This document shows, piece after piece, positions 34,707 through 46,334 of a DNA stretch of 64,000 nucleotides. The translations under genes and the position numbers were made by a program. Position 1 is the first letter of the stretch; every line of letters starts with the position of its first letter. Source of the stretch: Sambucus nigra (taxonomy: Eukaryota; Streptophyta; Magnoliopsida; Dipsacales; Adoxaceae); assembly GCA_949130495.1 (NCBI GenBank), contig OX422210.1:638004585-638068584 (forward strand). The letters run 5' to 3'. The notes under the pieces were generated by a model. That model was not told where the DNA came from and did not search any database. It saw only the letters and a program-made list of their open reading frames with translations.

Positions 34707-35612
34707 CATCAGTCTGTGAGTGATATGTCATACTCAATCACAATTCAGTTCCCATTGCCTCCTGGATACTCTGTCAAAAATGGGACACAAAGATCTTATC
34801 TCGGTCGGACACAATGTTAATCGTCACCCCATGTAACCTCACAATCTCGGCTATAAAAAGATGGGCATATTGTACCGTCGTGAAATCTATTCGCACTGGT
34901 AAAAAGTGTGCCGCTTTAGTTAAACGATCCACGATAACCCAAATGGAATCATGACCTCACTGTGACATTGGTAATCCCGTAATAAAATCCATTGATATAT
35001 TTTCCCATTTCCATACGGGAATTTCTAATTGCTGCAACATTTCGGTTGGCCGCTGGTGTTCCACTTTCACTAACTGACAAGTGGCACATTTAGAGACAGA
35101 CTCAACTATGTCCCTAGTTATGCCAGCCCACCAGTACTGTCGACACATATCCTGATACATCTTGTCTCCACAAGGATGTATTGTAAATTTCAACCCATGG
35201 GATTCTGACATAACAGCATGCCTCAAATCCCCATTATCCGAGATTATCAGCCTCCCGTTGAAATGTAATCCACCCTCAGAACTAATAGAGTAGGATTCCG
35301 GTCTTTCAGTTAATAATTGCTGCACCCTGTCCTTGCAATCTTTATCCCCGACTTGCGCTTTCACCATCCGCATCACAATCTCGAGTGTGACAGTCAACAC
35401 TGCCATGCATGCCTTGGAAACTGCATCTTCGTGATGAAGTTCATTCCACTTGGCTTTCCATACTTCCGTTAACTATTCGATAGGTCATCGACTCAACGCG
35501 TCGGTAATCACGTTAGCCTTTCTCTGGTGATATTGGATATCAAACTGATAATCTTTCACAAATTCCAACCACATATGCTGCCTCATATTGAGATCCTTAT
35601 GAGTCAACATAC
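34707..35612 (-). pseudogene. Element C RNase H end and integrase N-terminus
   Basis: On the minus strand: THKDLNMRQHMWLEFVKDYQ and HQRKANVITDALSR (end of RNase H and tether, 35600-35485), after which a stop interrupts. Then comes an open segment 35406-34957 with the integrase zinc-binding motif (HPCGDKMYQDMCRQYWW...CATCQLVK) and the start of the core (WENISMDFITGLPMSQ). The stretch to 34707 continues the core (VIVDRLTKAAHF-like and RIVSDRDKI-like positions) with stops. It rejoins 46335 across element B and 22579 across element A. Confidence 0.85.
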
Positions 35613-35617
35613 ACTGC
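35613..35617. other. Target site duplication ACTGC of element B (left)
   Basis: ACTGC occurs here and at 46330-46334 directly after the 3' LTR. Confidence 0.88.
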
Positions 35618-36024
35618 AAAGGGTACCCGAAAATCATAACTATGGACCTGGACGAGTAGCCCAGTCCTGGCGGCCCAAAATCCAGGCCCCTCATCTTTTA
35701 TATTAATCCGGTCTCCCCCCACGATCCCATGAAGGGAAGTTATAGGGGAGATGGAAAACATGGAGGAACCCATCACCTCCACTCATCTATATTTACGTGT
35801 ATATATTAAACCCTAGGTCCGGGGCAAAAGGACAAGTTGTATTCTCTGTAATCACTCTCCGGAGTATATAGAAATAATATCGACTGCACCACCGTGGACG
35901 TAGGCACATCTTTGCTGAACCACGTATATCCTTTATTGTGTGATTGGCCTCTTGTATTCCTTGTTCTTTTCTTGATAATTATTTCTCTCATATTTATTTG
36001 TGTTGCATAATAATTGCTTCTACA
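35618..36024 (+). repeat. Element B 5' LTR
   Basis: It ends GCTTCTACA. The first three bases are AAA where the 3' LTR has TGT. TATA-like TATATATTAA at 35800-35809. Confidence 0.88.
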
Positions 36025-36026
36025 AT

Positions 36027-36043
36027 TGGCGCTGTCTGTGGGA
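36027..36043 (+). other. Element B primer-binding-site-like motif
   Basis: TGGCGCTGTCTGTGGGA, two bases after the LTR. One base differs from element A over this stretch. Confidence 0.78.
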
Positions 36044-36092
36044 AACGTTCATCTTTCCCTGAGAAGAGCCCACGTCAAGAAAGGAGTTTAAG

Positions 36093-37771
36093 ATGTCTGG
36101 CTACAACAGCAATGCTCCCCAAGCAGGAGATATTCAAGAGCCACCTGCTCCTCGCAGGATTAGGTCTGAAGTCCGACGTTCAGATCAGAGAGCTCGCCTG
36201 GAAAGACCAGCCTCAGAAGAAATTCAGGGACCAACGAGGTCCACGCAGATATCCAGGTTGATTGATGCGTACGAGGCAAGGCTCCACGAGCAGAGGGAGT
36301 CTTCTCGCAGATACGAGGCTGAGAATGCTCGCTTAAAAAGAAGACTGGAAAGACTAGAGAGGAAGCTCCGTCCTGATAACAGGAGACGCCCATATCGCAC
36401 TCCTAGCCCTCAGGCGAGCAAGTCTCGCACCCAAGGAAGGAGCCCTAGGCGAGAATATCAAAGGGACGGAGGAGGCGAGTCAGACGACGACCTCCGCGAA
36501 TAGCTGCGAAGAGCTCCCGCTACCAGAGCCCTGCTCGCAGCGACGAAAACATACGAAACATGGTCCGCAGGGAAATGGACCAGTATCCCGCTCACCACGG
36601 AACAAAATCAACTAGAGAGCTCGCGAGGCGAGCTCTCAAAACCCAGATGAAGTCACCTTTCACAAGAGAAATCGAGGAGGAGGAAACTCCCAAGAAATTT
36701 TCCATTCTAAGGTTCAAGATTTACGACGGAAAGACTGATCCCATCGATCACGTCAGGTAATACCGACAGGCCATGACCCTATGGAGTCACTGAGATGCCC
36801 TGATGTGCCGTATTTTCCCCTCGAGCCTTCATGATGTAGCACAGAAGTGGTTCGAAAGGCTCCCCCACCGGTCGATCAAGAATTTCAAATCCCTAGCCGA
36901 ACTTTTTATGGCCCGATTCATCACCAGTAGCTCCCATCCCAGAAGGATGGATGCTCTGCTAATAATGAAGAAAACGTCTCAGGAGACCCTCTGAGAATAC
37001 GCAAAGAGGTACTGGGAATTATTCAATGAGATCGAGGACTGCGCGAAAGAAGTGGCAGTGGCCTCCTTCAAAATTGGGCTCCCTAGTTCTTCCCTCCTCT
37101 ACCAGTCCCTGACGAAGAAGGAAGCTATGACTATTGACGACCTAATGGCCCGAATCGAGAAATACGCAAAGGTGGAAGATGTTACCCGCCCTAATACAGG
37201 AGAAAATGGTCGAGCTAAGCTCACTACCAAGGTAGGTGAGAAAAATGAGAACCAGAGGAATGGAGGAAAGAACGGAGGAAAAAATGGCTCCAAGAATGGA
37301 GGGAACCAGGACGCGTCGAAAGCATTCCAGGCGGTCAACACCGTCTTCAAAGAACCAATTTACAAGGTTCTCGCGAAGATCAAGGATGAGCCATTCATCA
37401 AGTGGCCCAGGAAGATGGAAGGAGATCCCTCGAAGAGGAACAATGCGTTAAGATGCGCTTTTCACGAAGAGGGAGGACACAAGACCGAGCACTGCAAAGA
37501 TCTTAAGTCTCACCTCGAAGAGTTGGCCCAGTCCGGGCATTTGAACGACTTTGTGGAAAAAAGGGCAGAGAAAGTGACTGCCAATAGAGAGGTGAGACCC
37601 GACAACATGCTGGAGGATAATGCTGGACACGAGTTCGCAGTAATTCATGGAGTATCTGACGTCAAGCAGATACAAGGGAACTCAACTCGAATGGAGATGA
37701 AAAAACTTACAGCGGTAATGCAGGCTTTTCAAATCGATCCAGCAAAGTCACAGTCAGGAAAGCGTCGATGA
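36093..37771 (+). pseudogene. Element B gag (broken)
   Basis: ATG 36093 opens a charged N-terminal region rich in arginine and glutamate, ending at TAG 36501. The frame then changes from 3 to 2. In frame 2: TPKKFSILRFKIYDGKTDPIDHV (read in part), stops at 36758 and about 36791, SLHDVAQKWFERLPHRSIKN (gag domain), stop at 36992, then AVASFKIGLP and the zinc-finger motif CAFHEEGGHKTEHC (about 37455-37496). It ends at TGA 37769. Confidence 0.85.
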
Positions 37772-38329
37772 GCAGAGGACGTCAACTATAACAAGCATAT
37801 TGTTTTCATGGATGAAGATTTGATGGGAGTAAGGACCCCACATCATGATGCCCTGGTCATTACACTCAGGATAGCCAACTTTGACATCGACAAGCTGCTC
37901 GTCGATCAAGGAAGCTCATCCAAAGTAATGTACTTCGACCTATTCAGGAAATTGAAGTTGAGCGTCGCCGACCTAAAGGAAGCTACTATTTCTTTGGTCG
38001 GCTTCGCTCGAAAAATGACCATGCCCCTAGGCAAGATAGTGCTGCCAGTTCATGCCAGGAACGTCTCCAAGATGATTGAGTTTTTGGTAGTTGACATCGA
38101 ATCACCATACCAGGCCATCCTCGGCAGAGGATGGCTTCATGCAATGAAGGCGATCTCCTCGACCTACCATCAGAAAATCAAGTATGTAACCGAGCGAGGA
38201 GTAATGAAGATCCACGGCGACCAAGCAATGGCGAGGAAGTGCTTCATAGCAGCCATCCGACCAAAGCCAGAGAAGAAGGCCGGTCAACCCAACAAGAAAG
38301 TTGAAGAGGGTGTGATACCTTCAAAATAG
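37772..38329 (+). pseudogene. Element B protease
   Basis: TPHHDALVITLRIANFDIDK, then LLVDQGSSSKVMYFDLFRKL (D-Q-G-S-S active-site variant), then LVGFARKMTMPLGKIVLP and YQAILGRGWLHAMKAISSTY. Ends in TAG at 38327; the same frame continues into reverse transcriptase. Confidence 0.85.
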
Positions 38330-39275
38330 CAATTAAAGTATGGAAGACCTGGAGTAGAGGAGACCAGGCTCCTCCCCTCCGAGCGTGTCATCGAGGACCT
38401 GGTAGAAGTTATAGCCGAAGTTGGTGACAGTAGCAGAGTCTTCTTGATTGGAGAATCTCTCACTGACCAAGAACAGAAGGAGTTGACGACCTTGCTGAGG
38501 CACAACGTAGATGTTTTCGCATGGGAACCATACGAGCTGCCAGGCATTGATCCTGATATAGTCTGTCATCAGCTGCACGTTGACCCCACATTCAAGCCAG
38601 TCGCGCAGAAGGCACGAAGAACTGCACCCAAAAAGGCTAAAGCGGTCGAAAAGGAAGTCGAAAAACTGCTGGATGCAGGATCCATACGGGAAGTTCAATT
38701 CCCCAAGTGGTTGTCCAACCCAGTAGTAGTTCCGAAGAATAATGGGAAGTGGAGAGTTTGCATCGATTTCACTGACCTCAACAAAGCATGCCCTAAGGAT
38801 AGTTTCCCCTCCCAAAGATAGACCAACTGGTAGATGCCACTGCAGCTCACAAGCGAATGAGTTTCCTGGACGCATACTCAGGATATCACCAGATCCCCTT
38901 GTATGCCCCAGACCAGGACAAAACGGCGTTCATCACGACAGTTGGGCTATATTGCTACAAGGTCATGCCATTTGGGCTAAAAAATGCGGGGGCAACCTAT
39001 CAGCGACTGGTCACAAAATGTTCAAGGATCAAATGGGAGACACAATGGAGGTCTACATCGATGACATGCTCGTTAAGAGCAAGAAGAAGGAAAATCACCT
39101 CTCAGACCTGTCAAAGACCTTCGAAATCCTCAGGAAGTACCAAATGAAGCTTAATGCGAGCAAGTGTTCCTTCGGTGTCCAGTCAGGAAAATTTCTTGGA
39201 TACTTGGTCAGTAAGAGAGGCATAGAAGCTAATCCAGACCAGATCGATGCAATCAACAGGATACAACCCCCTTGA
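38330..39275 (+). pseudogene. Element B reverse transcriptase (two frameshifts)
   Basis: The linker ELPGIDPDIVCHQLHVDPTF and WRVCIDFTDLNKACPKDSFP are in frame 2. A one-base deletion near 38812 moves to frame 1 (MSFLDAYSGYHQIPLY, VMPFGLKNAGATYQRLV). A second one-base deletion near 39018 moves to frame 3 (MEVYIDDMLVKSKKKE with the catalytic YIDD, then FLGYLVSKRGIEANPDQI). Ends at TGA 39273, with further stops in the 39276-39475 connection region. Confidence 0.88.
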
Positions 39276-40299
39276 ACAGTCCGGGACGTGTAGAAGCTCA
39301 CTGGAATGCTCGCTGCATTAAATCACTTCATTTCCAAATCCTTCGAGAAGTGCAAGCCTTTTTTCCAGCTTCTAAAAGGGAGTAAACCGATAGAATGGAG
39401 CCCAGACTGCTCGCGAGCTCTGGACGAGCTCAAATCCTACTTAAGCTCTCCACCGCTGCTTGTCATACCATAACAAAAGGATTATTTGTACCTGTACCTC
39501 TCGATATCCAATCACACTGTCAGCTCGGCATTAATATGCGAGGTTGTAGGAATCCAACACCCCGTTTACTACGCGAGCAAGACCTTATTAGATGCCGAGC
39601 AAAGGTACCTGCCATTGGAGAAGCTCGCCTTTGCACTGGTAATAGCCTCGAGGAAGCTGAAGCATTATTTCGAAGCCCATACTGTCATCGTCCTTACATC
39701 TCATCCCCTTAAGGCTGTCCTAAGGAAAGCGGATTTATCGGGCAGATTGTCTAAGTGGTCAGTCGAGCTCGGCCGGTTTGACATCCAATTTCAACCAAGG
39801 ATAGCTATCAAGAGTCAGGTCCTTGCTGATTTCATAGCCGAATTCATAGGCGAAGAACTCCCCGACCAACCTCAACCAATAAAGCAAAAGGAGAACCAAG
39901 CAACAGTGGAAACCTGGAAACTATTCGTTGATGGAGCCTCCAACTCAAAGGGGGTAGGCATAGGCATTATTCTCATCACCCCAGAAAACACCATCCTTGA
40001 GCAAGGAATCAGTTTTGGATTTGCAGCCTCCAACAACGAAGCAGAGTACGAAGCCCTAATAGACGGTCTCCAAAAGGCGCAAACTCTGGGAGAAAAACGT
40101 TTACAGGTGTTCGACGATTCTCAACTAGTCTCCAATCAGATAAGTGGAGATTACAACGCGAAGGATGAAAGAATGGTAGCCTACCTCGCCCTGGTGAGAA
40201 AACTAATGACGAGCTTTGAGGAGATTAACATCCATCCGTTTCCCAGAGGACGAAACAGTCATGCCGACGCCTTAGCAGCCCTAAGCTCGACAGTTGATT
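39276..40299 (+). pseudogene. Element B two RNase H domains
   Basis: The connection region (stops at 39273, about 39290 and about 39471) leads to a gypsy RNase H (HPVYYASKTLLDAEQRYLPL, LTSHPLKAVLRKADLSGR). A second RNase H follows at about 39915-40290 (KLFVDGASNSKGVGIG, SNNEAEYEALIDGL, QISGDYNAKDERM, HADALAAL). This is the same dual arrangement as in element A. Confidence 0.88.
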
Positions 40300-41648
40300 C
40301 TAGCCTTAAAAGGGTCATTCGCATCGATTTCCTCATTTGTCCGAGCATTAACCATAACAGCAATCTGCCAAACGTGGAACAAATACTCCAGGTGGGATCA
40401 GCCCCCAGCTGGATGGACCCCTTAAAAGATTATTTAAAGGAGGGCACGCTCCCAGAGGATAAGAAAACTGCCCACCAGATAAGAGTCAAAGCTGCTCGCT
40501 TTCACTTATCCACAGGAGGCGACTTGTATAAGAAGTCCTTCTTCGGTCCCTACCTTAGATGCGTCCACCCAGGCGATGTCGAGCAAGTGCTGCGCGAGCT
40601 TCACGAAGGAATCTGTGGAAGTCATGTCGGAGGAAGGTCTCTAGCCTTTCGAGCAATGAAAGAAGGCTATTGGTGGCCATATATGCAAAAGGACTCCGCA
40701 GTATATGTCAGCAAATGCCTGAAATGCCAACTTCACGCTCCTATGGTCCACCAACCCGCCAGCGACCTAAAATCCCTGACCAGCCCATGGCCCTTCACCC
40801 AATAGGGAATGGACATCGTGGGACCACTCCCCACCGCTGCCGGCAATCGCAAATACCTGTTGGTTGCAACTGACTACTTCACCAAATGGATTGAGGCAGA
40901 ACCATTGGCAAACATCCGAGATGCTGATATGATAAGGTTCATATGGAGGAATATAATCACTCGATTCGGAATCCCCAGAACCATCATCACTGATAATGGG
41001 ACACAATTCGAGAGTGGCCCCTTTCAGGACTTTTGTAACGAACACGGGATCAGGCACAACTTTAGTTCGGTGGCCTACCCTCAGAGCAATGGGCAAGCAG
41101 AAGCTTCCAACAAAACTGTGATCGATGGATTGAAGAAGCGATTAGAGCGAGCCAAAGGCGCATGGGCAACCGAGCTACCCCATATCCTATGGGAATACCG
41201 AACAACTCCTCGGCGAGCAACAGAAGAAACTCCATTTTCGCTAACATATGGCATGGAAGCAGTCATCCCACTAGAAGCAGTTTTGCCAATAATGAGATCC
41301 GACCTTGTCGACCAAGGGCAGAATGATGAGGCTTTGCTCACTGAACTCGACCTCGCTGACGAGCGTAGAGAACTTGCCCTAGTAAAGCTCGCGAGCTATC
41401 AGCAACAGCTCGCAAAGCACTACCACAAAAGGATTAACTCGAGAAGATTCCAAGTTGGGGACTATGTTCTAAGGAAAGTCCTGGGCAACACAGTAAAGTC
41501 ATCAGACGACAAGCTAGGCCCAAACTGGGAAGGACCCTTTAAAGTAACTAAAGACGACCCGCAAGGTGCTTATCATTTGGAAACGATAGAGGGCAGAGAG
41601 ATACCACGAGCATGGAACGCAGGTAATCTCAAGAAATTCTATTTTTAG
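40300..41648 (+). pseudogene. Element B integrase
   Basis: Zinc-binding region CVHPGDVEQVLRELHEG...CLKCQLHA (about 40560-40735), then an in-frame TAG at 40803 directly before the core GMDIVGPLPTA. TDNGTQFESG (second aspartate), YPQSNGQAEASNKT (glutamate) and a C-terminus ending IPRAWNAGNLKKFYF follow. Apart from the TAG the domain is complete; both segments share frame 3. Confidence 0.9.
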
Positions 41649-41649
41649 A

Positions 41650-42299
41650 TTCTCGAGGAATTCTATTGTTGAATCTTTTTCTTGTATTTGTTATGTGAAA
41701 GGACAGTTCATTTCCCTTATTACTAATGAAATTAGTAACAGTTGCATTTTATCACACATCTTTTCCAAATCACAGGCACGATGGTCGATATAGCAGGGGA
41801 ATACCCCTCCTCAGGTCATCGTCATGAAACACGAGAGACCTCTTAGCATTGCCCCCTGGAAATATATAAAGCCCTACAGAGGATTCTTATGCAACGCGAC
41901 CAGATTTTATACTGGCCATCAAACCTACTTTGGTTGAGCAAAATCCTGATCGGATGAAGACATCCAATACCAGGTGTGTCCTCGTCAATTGCCCTACTTA
42001 GGCCTAAGGGAGTGTGACGACACAACCTAAAAGGTAAAATGGGGCATAATGGTATTTTGGTATTATACTGGACTGGGGGGACACTTGCATGACAAAACAA
42101 AAAGGATTATGAAGCAACAAGAATATAAAAATATTGGATGAACACGTTTAGTCGGCCAAATTGCCCAAAACACTAACTTTTCATTAAATCTCTTATATTT
42201 ACAACAATGATAATACATGTTTAGTCGATGAAGCTCGCCCAAAGCATTTACATTATCAAAAGGCAAAAAAAAAAGACAAGAATAATAACTTGCAAAATC
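41650..42299. other. Element B spacer between pol and antisense frames
   Basis: Untranslated spacer. No tandem hairpin array like that of element A, and no gene seen. Confidence 0.6.
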
Positions 42300-43226
42300 T
42301 CAAGAAGGTGGAAGCCTCCGAACGAGATAATCTGCCACTCTAGCTCTTCGTCCGTCATCAGGAGCAGGGACTAGCTCTTCCACAACCTCATCTGCGTCCA
42401 ACTCCAATAGTTGCCGAGGAATAGCATCAATGGGGATCCATCGATCATCCCTCCTGAATGGGTTGGGCATCAGAGTGGAGGAGGACATCTCGTGACGATA
42501 CCATAACACCGAGTTCCTTGGGACCTAAAGCTCTTTCAAGGCACTTAACCATCCTCTGATGAAAGAAAGTTCCTCGAACTCAGATAGTCTTGTTGGAGCA
42601 TCTAGCCAGCCTTGATCATAACCGTCAGCCCACGCTTGCCGAGGACCTTTCTTGAATAAGTGCCGCAATCGGGTAACGTCCCTTTGAAGCCCAGTAGCAA
42701 TTACATGTGCTCGCCGGACATCATCGCGGAGCTCTTCCATCTCCTTATCATGCTATTCTTATGCTTCCCTGTTCCAACCCCTGGTGCTCCTACCAGCTCG
42801 CGGGTGGGGAGGACGAGTGGAACCTCGCGGCATAGGAGGAGTATATCCAGCTCGCGACGACGAGGAGCCCTGCAGAACCGCTGAAACAGTGCTCGGCGCA
42901 TGTTCTCTAAGTTGTAGGACTTTCCTCCTCAGGTTTTCATTCTCCTGCTGCAGGAACTCCCCAACTTAGTTGATCTTGGTAGCCTCTAGTAACCTTGCTC
43001 TCAGTACATTGACTTCCTCTTACACTGAGGCACCAATGCCTTCCATCTCCTGGAGCCTGTCCTTCAGCTTAGCCACTAGCTCGGACTGCTCCTTGTACTT
43101 TTGATTCCTTGACCTGAGAGATTTGCAAAGCCTAACAAAGGCCTGACGAACCTGAGGACTGGCATTGGGACCAAGAGTCCTGCCCAATTGAGATGTGGCA
43201 GGAATATACTCTTCTACATCAGTCAA
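42300..43226 (-). pseudogene. Second antisense frame in element B (coiled-coil remnant)
   Basis: Three open pieces (43226-43020, 42740-42525, 42509-42300) lie in one register on the minus strand, interrupted by several stops. An acceptor-like TCTTGTAG precedes it. Content: QAFVRLCKSLRSRNQKYKEQ, leucine-rich LRRKVLQLREHA, and YDQGWLDAP...EELSFIRGWLSALKEL. The last resembles exon 3 of the neighbouring antisense gene (SGWTAAYEDA...LNFKKGWNKALLAAG). It may be a decayed second C-terminal exon or a separate gene. Function unknown. Confidence 0.5.
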
Positions 43227-43372
43227 CTACAAGACATAAAGGGCAATGGAAAGAAAAATCAATCAATGCACTGGAAAAAGAAGCCTTTTCATTTCATTGA
43301 TAAAAGTCAAGTACATCAAGCAGAAATTGGAAAAATTACAAGCAGAAGTACAAAAATAGTCCTAAAAGAAGA

Positions 43373-45542
43373 TTAACTAGCAACCTCAGGCTTCCCCGAG
43401 GTGGCTGACTGCTTCCCCTTGTCAGTAGCAGTAGAGGCATCCCCCTCTACAGGGATGCCCTCATTCGCCTGGGCAGGACCAGCATCAGCAGGAATTGTCT
43501 GAGAGGCAAGAGCAACACCCTCGATGGCTGGGGCAGAGGCTTCTTCGTCCACAGTTGGCCTCGGACCCGGGTCATGATCGTTGAATAGAGGAGATTCAGC
43601 ATCAACACCCGCAGCTAAGAGGGCCTTGTTCCAGCCCTTCTTGAAGTTCAAACGGCTGATGTAGCCTATCTGAACTTCAGCGTCTTCATAAGCAGCAGTC
43701 CACCCGGAGTTGTATGAATCCTCCTTGATGGTGGCCACTTGGGACTCTTTCTCCTTTAACTGCTCGCTCAGAGCCTTGTTCTCCTCCACGACACCCAACT
43801 TGCTCGAGCAGACTAGGTCATAGGCCTGCCTCAACTCGCTCAACTCCTTAACCGCCGCATCCCTCTCTCGATTAGAATTGATGAGGGCCAGATCAGAGGA
43901 AGCTCGGGCTATGTCAGCAGTCTTTAAATCAGCCTCCAGCTGAGAACCCCTGACCTCAAGAGCGGACTTCTGCTGCTCCAGCTCGCCATTCCTTCTCACC
44001 AACTCATCGCGAGGATGGTAGAGCACGGCGAAGTCAGTCACAAACTGCCAAAAATAAAGAAGAGATCGAGAAGGAGAAACAACTAAAACTTGTTAAAGGA
44101 TTGAATAATGGAGAGGATCTTACCAAGGCTAGCCTCTGGCTAGCTTGTAGGGCCAATTAATCAGACCCCAGTGCCCTCTGGCGATCTGCAGGAAGAACTG
44201 CCCTCTCGAGCAGCGCAGGTGCCAGCTGAGGAGAAATGGAAACTGAGGCCCCCTCGGGCAAAGCAGACACCAGGACCAAGGCTTGCCCAGCCTTCGTCCT
44301 TGACTCCATATTTCTCCTCTCTTCCTCTTTCTCCCTCTCCATTCTATTCCTATCCTCCATCCTCTTATTTTCCTCCACCTTCTTTCTTTCCTCCTCCTAT
44401 TTTCTCTCCCTCTCTCTCACCTGCTCTCCCTCTCTCCTCTTCCTCTCTTACTCCTGAGTATAAGACCGAGAACCAGTAGCCACGGCCCCAGAAGTGGACT
44501 TTTGTTTCTTTGACCTTTGTGCAAGAAGCACGTGGTCCTCCTCATCATCATCTCTAATCAAGTTCTTCCTTAGAGGCATCTCTTCACTTGAACTGCTGGA
44601 AGTGCTCGACGATCCTTGAGCTTCATTATCCTCCTCACAGTTAGAGGAACTGCTACTGTCAGAGCTCCCTTCACCCAAATTGCTTGCAGCTCCTGCAGGC
44701 GCACTGTCAGAGCTGCTCTCCTCTTCGTCCAACTGGATAGGCTCAGCCGTAGTCTCTCCGAAAGAATCAAACTCTGGTACACTATCCACAGGCCGTACTA
44801 TGAAGCTGGAGCCTACGTTCTTATACTCAAGCAAAAAGGCAGCAGACCTGGGATGCTCGCCGTCACCTAGAGGCTCCCTGATATTCCAAACTTTCACCAA
44901 CTCCGAGATCCGAACCTTGCTGAGAGAAGGATCCAAATTGTTTGACCTCGCTGTGGAAGAAAAAGCAAAGAGGGGTTAGAAAAGTCACAAATCAGCAAAG
45001 GTTGGAACAACAGTACAATGTCTACCTATATATTCTTCCCCGTAAAAAGGAACAGTGAACCTCTCAGACCTCGACCCTTCAAACTGGGGAGGGAACTGCC
45101 AATTCCTAACGAGGAAACCCTCTTGCCAGTAGTCCTTATGGGAATCAGGTAGGTTTACTACCAATACCCTATCAGGGTTACTAGCTTTGAGGTATAAGAC
45201 ACCTGAACTAGTTCGAGAAAAGGAATAACAAAAACAGATCTCGGCAAGTCCTAACCTAGTACCATACAACTGATTTATTCTATGGACGCCATTTACTATT
45301 TTCCACACATTGGGCGAGCACTGTGCGGGAACAATATTGAAATAACCAAAGAAATGCAGAAACAAATCATTGGGAGGGAAAGTGAGTCCCCCCTGGGAAA
45401 GTAGCAGAATATGGATCCAATGGGCATCCTTTATATCCCTAACGTTCCTAGGAGGGGCAGCACAACATTCAATATCTACCCACTCAGGAATGTTATAGAA
45501 CTTCCTGAATTCATAGATTGACCTATTTCCAATCTTCGCCAT
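43373..45542 (-). pseudogene. Antisense three-exon gene of element B (gypsy-type transposon domain protein)
   Basis: Exon 1 is 45542-45026 (start MAKIGNRSIYEF), exon 2 44950-44124, exon 3 44044-43373. Donors are GTAGAC and GTAAGA; acceptors CTTCCACAG and TTTGGCAG. Introns are 75 and 79 bp. Phases join exactly (1, then 0), giving 671 codons plus stop. Exon 1 holds WIHILLLSQGGLTFPPNDLF and FFGYFNIVPAQCSPNVWKIV, the globular domain seen in element A. Exon 2 has serine-rich acidic tracts. Exon 3 is predicted coiled coil with an acidic tail. In-frame stops: TAA near 44448, TAG near 44397 and TAA near 44157. Product function unknown. Confidence 0.8.
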
Positions 45543-45908
45543 TGAAAAACTCAAGAAAATCTACAAACCAAAGAGAAAGTGCACAGAAAAGGCACGAGAA
45601 ACTTACAAAACAGAAGATCGGTTCAAGTGATGAAGAAGCACGAGCTCAAGATGACTAAGAAGTAATGGGAATGGGGATTAAGAGAAGAAGGTACGAGGCG
45701 CTAGAGTTCTCAGAAGAAGGAAGAGTACTAGAAGGGCTGAAGCGACGGAAGAAAAAGTGGCTATCCCAATAAGCCTTCAATTCTAATCATAGCGCACAAA
45801 TAGCGAAGCGGGTGCCGCCAAAAGCAACTTCACAGTTTTTGAAGAATCGCAAATCAGCCATAATGGCTGATCATTTAAATCCATTGAACCCATAAACATG
45901 GCCCAACA
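45543..45908 (-). promoter_or_regulatory. Upstream region of the element B antisense gene
   Basis: A TATA-like ATTTAAATG on the minus strand near 45869-45878, about 330 bp before the ATG; otherwise no coding content. Inference only. Confidence 0.3.
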
Positions 45909-45922
45909 AATTTAGGGGCAAT
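45909..45922 (+). other. Element B polypurine tract
   Basis: AATTTAGGGGCAAT immediately before the 3' LTR; weaker than that of A. Confidence 0.55.
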
Positions 45923-46329
45923 TGTGGGTACCCTAAAATCAGAACTATGGGCCTGGACGAGTAGCCCAGTCCTGGCGGCCCAAAATCCAGGCCCCTCATC
46001 TTTTATATTGATCCTGTCTCCCCCCACGATCCCATGAAGGGAAGTTATAGGGGAGATGGAAAACATGGAGGAACCCATCACCTCCACTCATCTACATGTA
46101 CGTGTATATATTAAACCCTAGGTCCGGGGCAAAAGGACAAGTTGTATTCTCTGTAATCACTCTCCGGAGTATATAGAAATAATATCGATTGCACCACCGT
46201 GGACGTAGGCACATCTTTGCTGAACCACGTACATCCTTTGTTGTGTGATTGGACTCTTGTATTCCTTGTTCTTTTCTTGATAATTATTTCTCTCATATTT
46301 ATTTGTGTTGCATAATAATTGCTTCTACA
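45923..46329 (+). repeat. Element B 3' LTR
   Basis: Starts TGTGGGTACC, ends CTTCTACA, followed by ACTGC. TATA-like TATATATTAA near 46105. Confidence 0.92.
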
Positions 46330-46334
46330 ACTGC

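Larger units (their letters stand above)
35618..46329 (+). mobile_element. Tat-type Ty3/gypsy retrotransposon B (10.7 kb)
   Basis: 407-bp LTRs at both ends, ACTGC duplication, primer-binding-site-like motif, degenerate gag-pol, opposite-strand three-exon gene plus a second antisense frame, polypurine tract and 3' LTR. The LTRs differ at about 15 positions, so it is older than A. Two one-base deletions in reverse transcriptase, a frame change in gag and about ten stops are visible. Inserted in the RNase H of element C. A different family from A, but with the same gene order. Confidence 0.92.
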
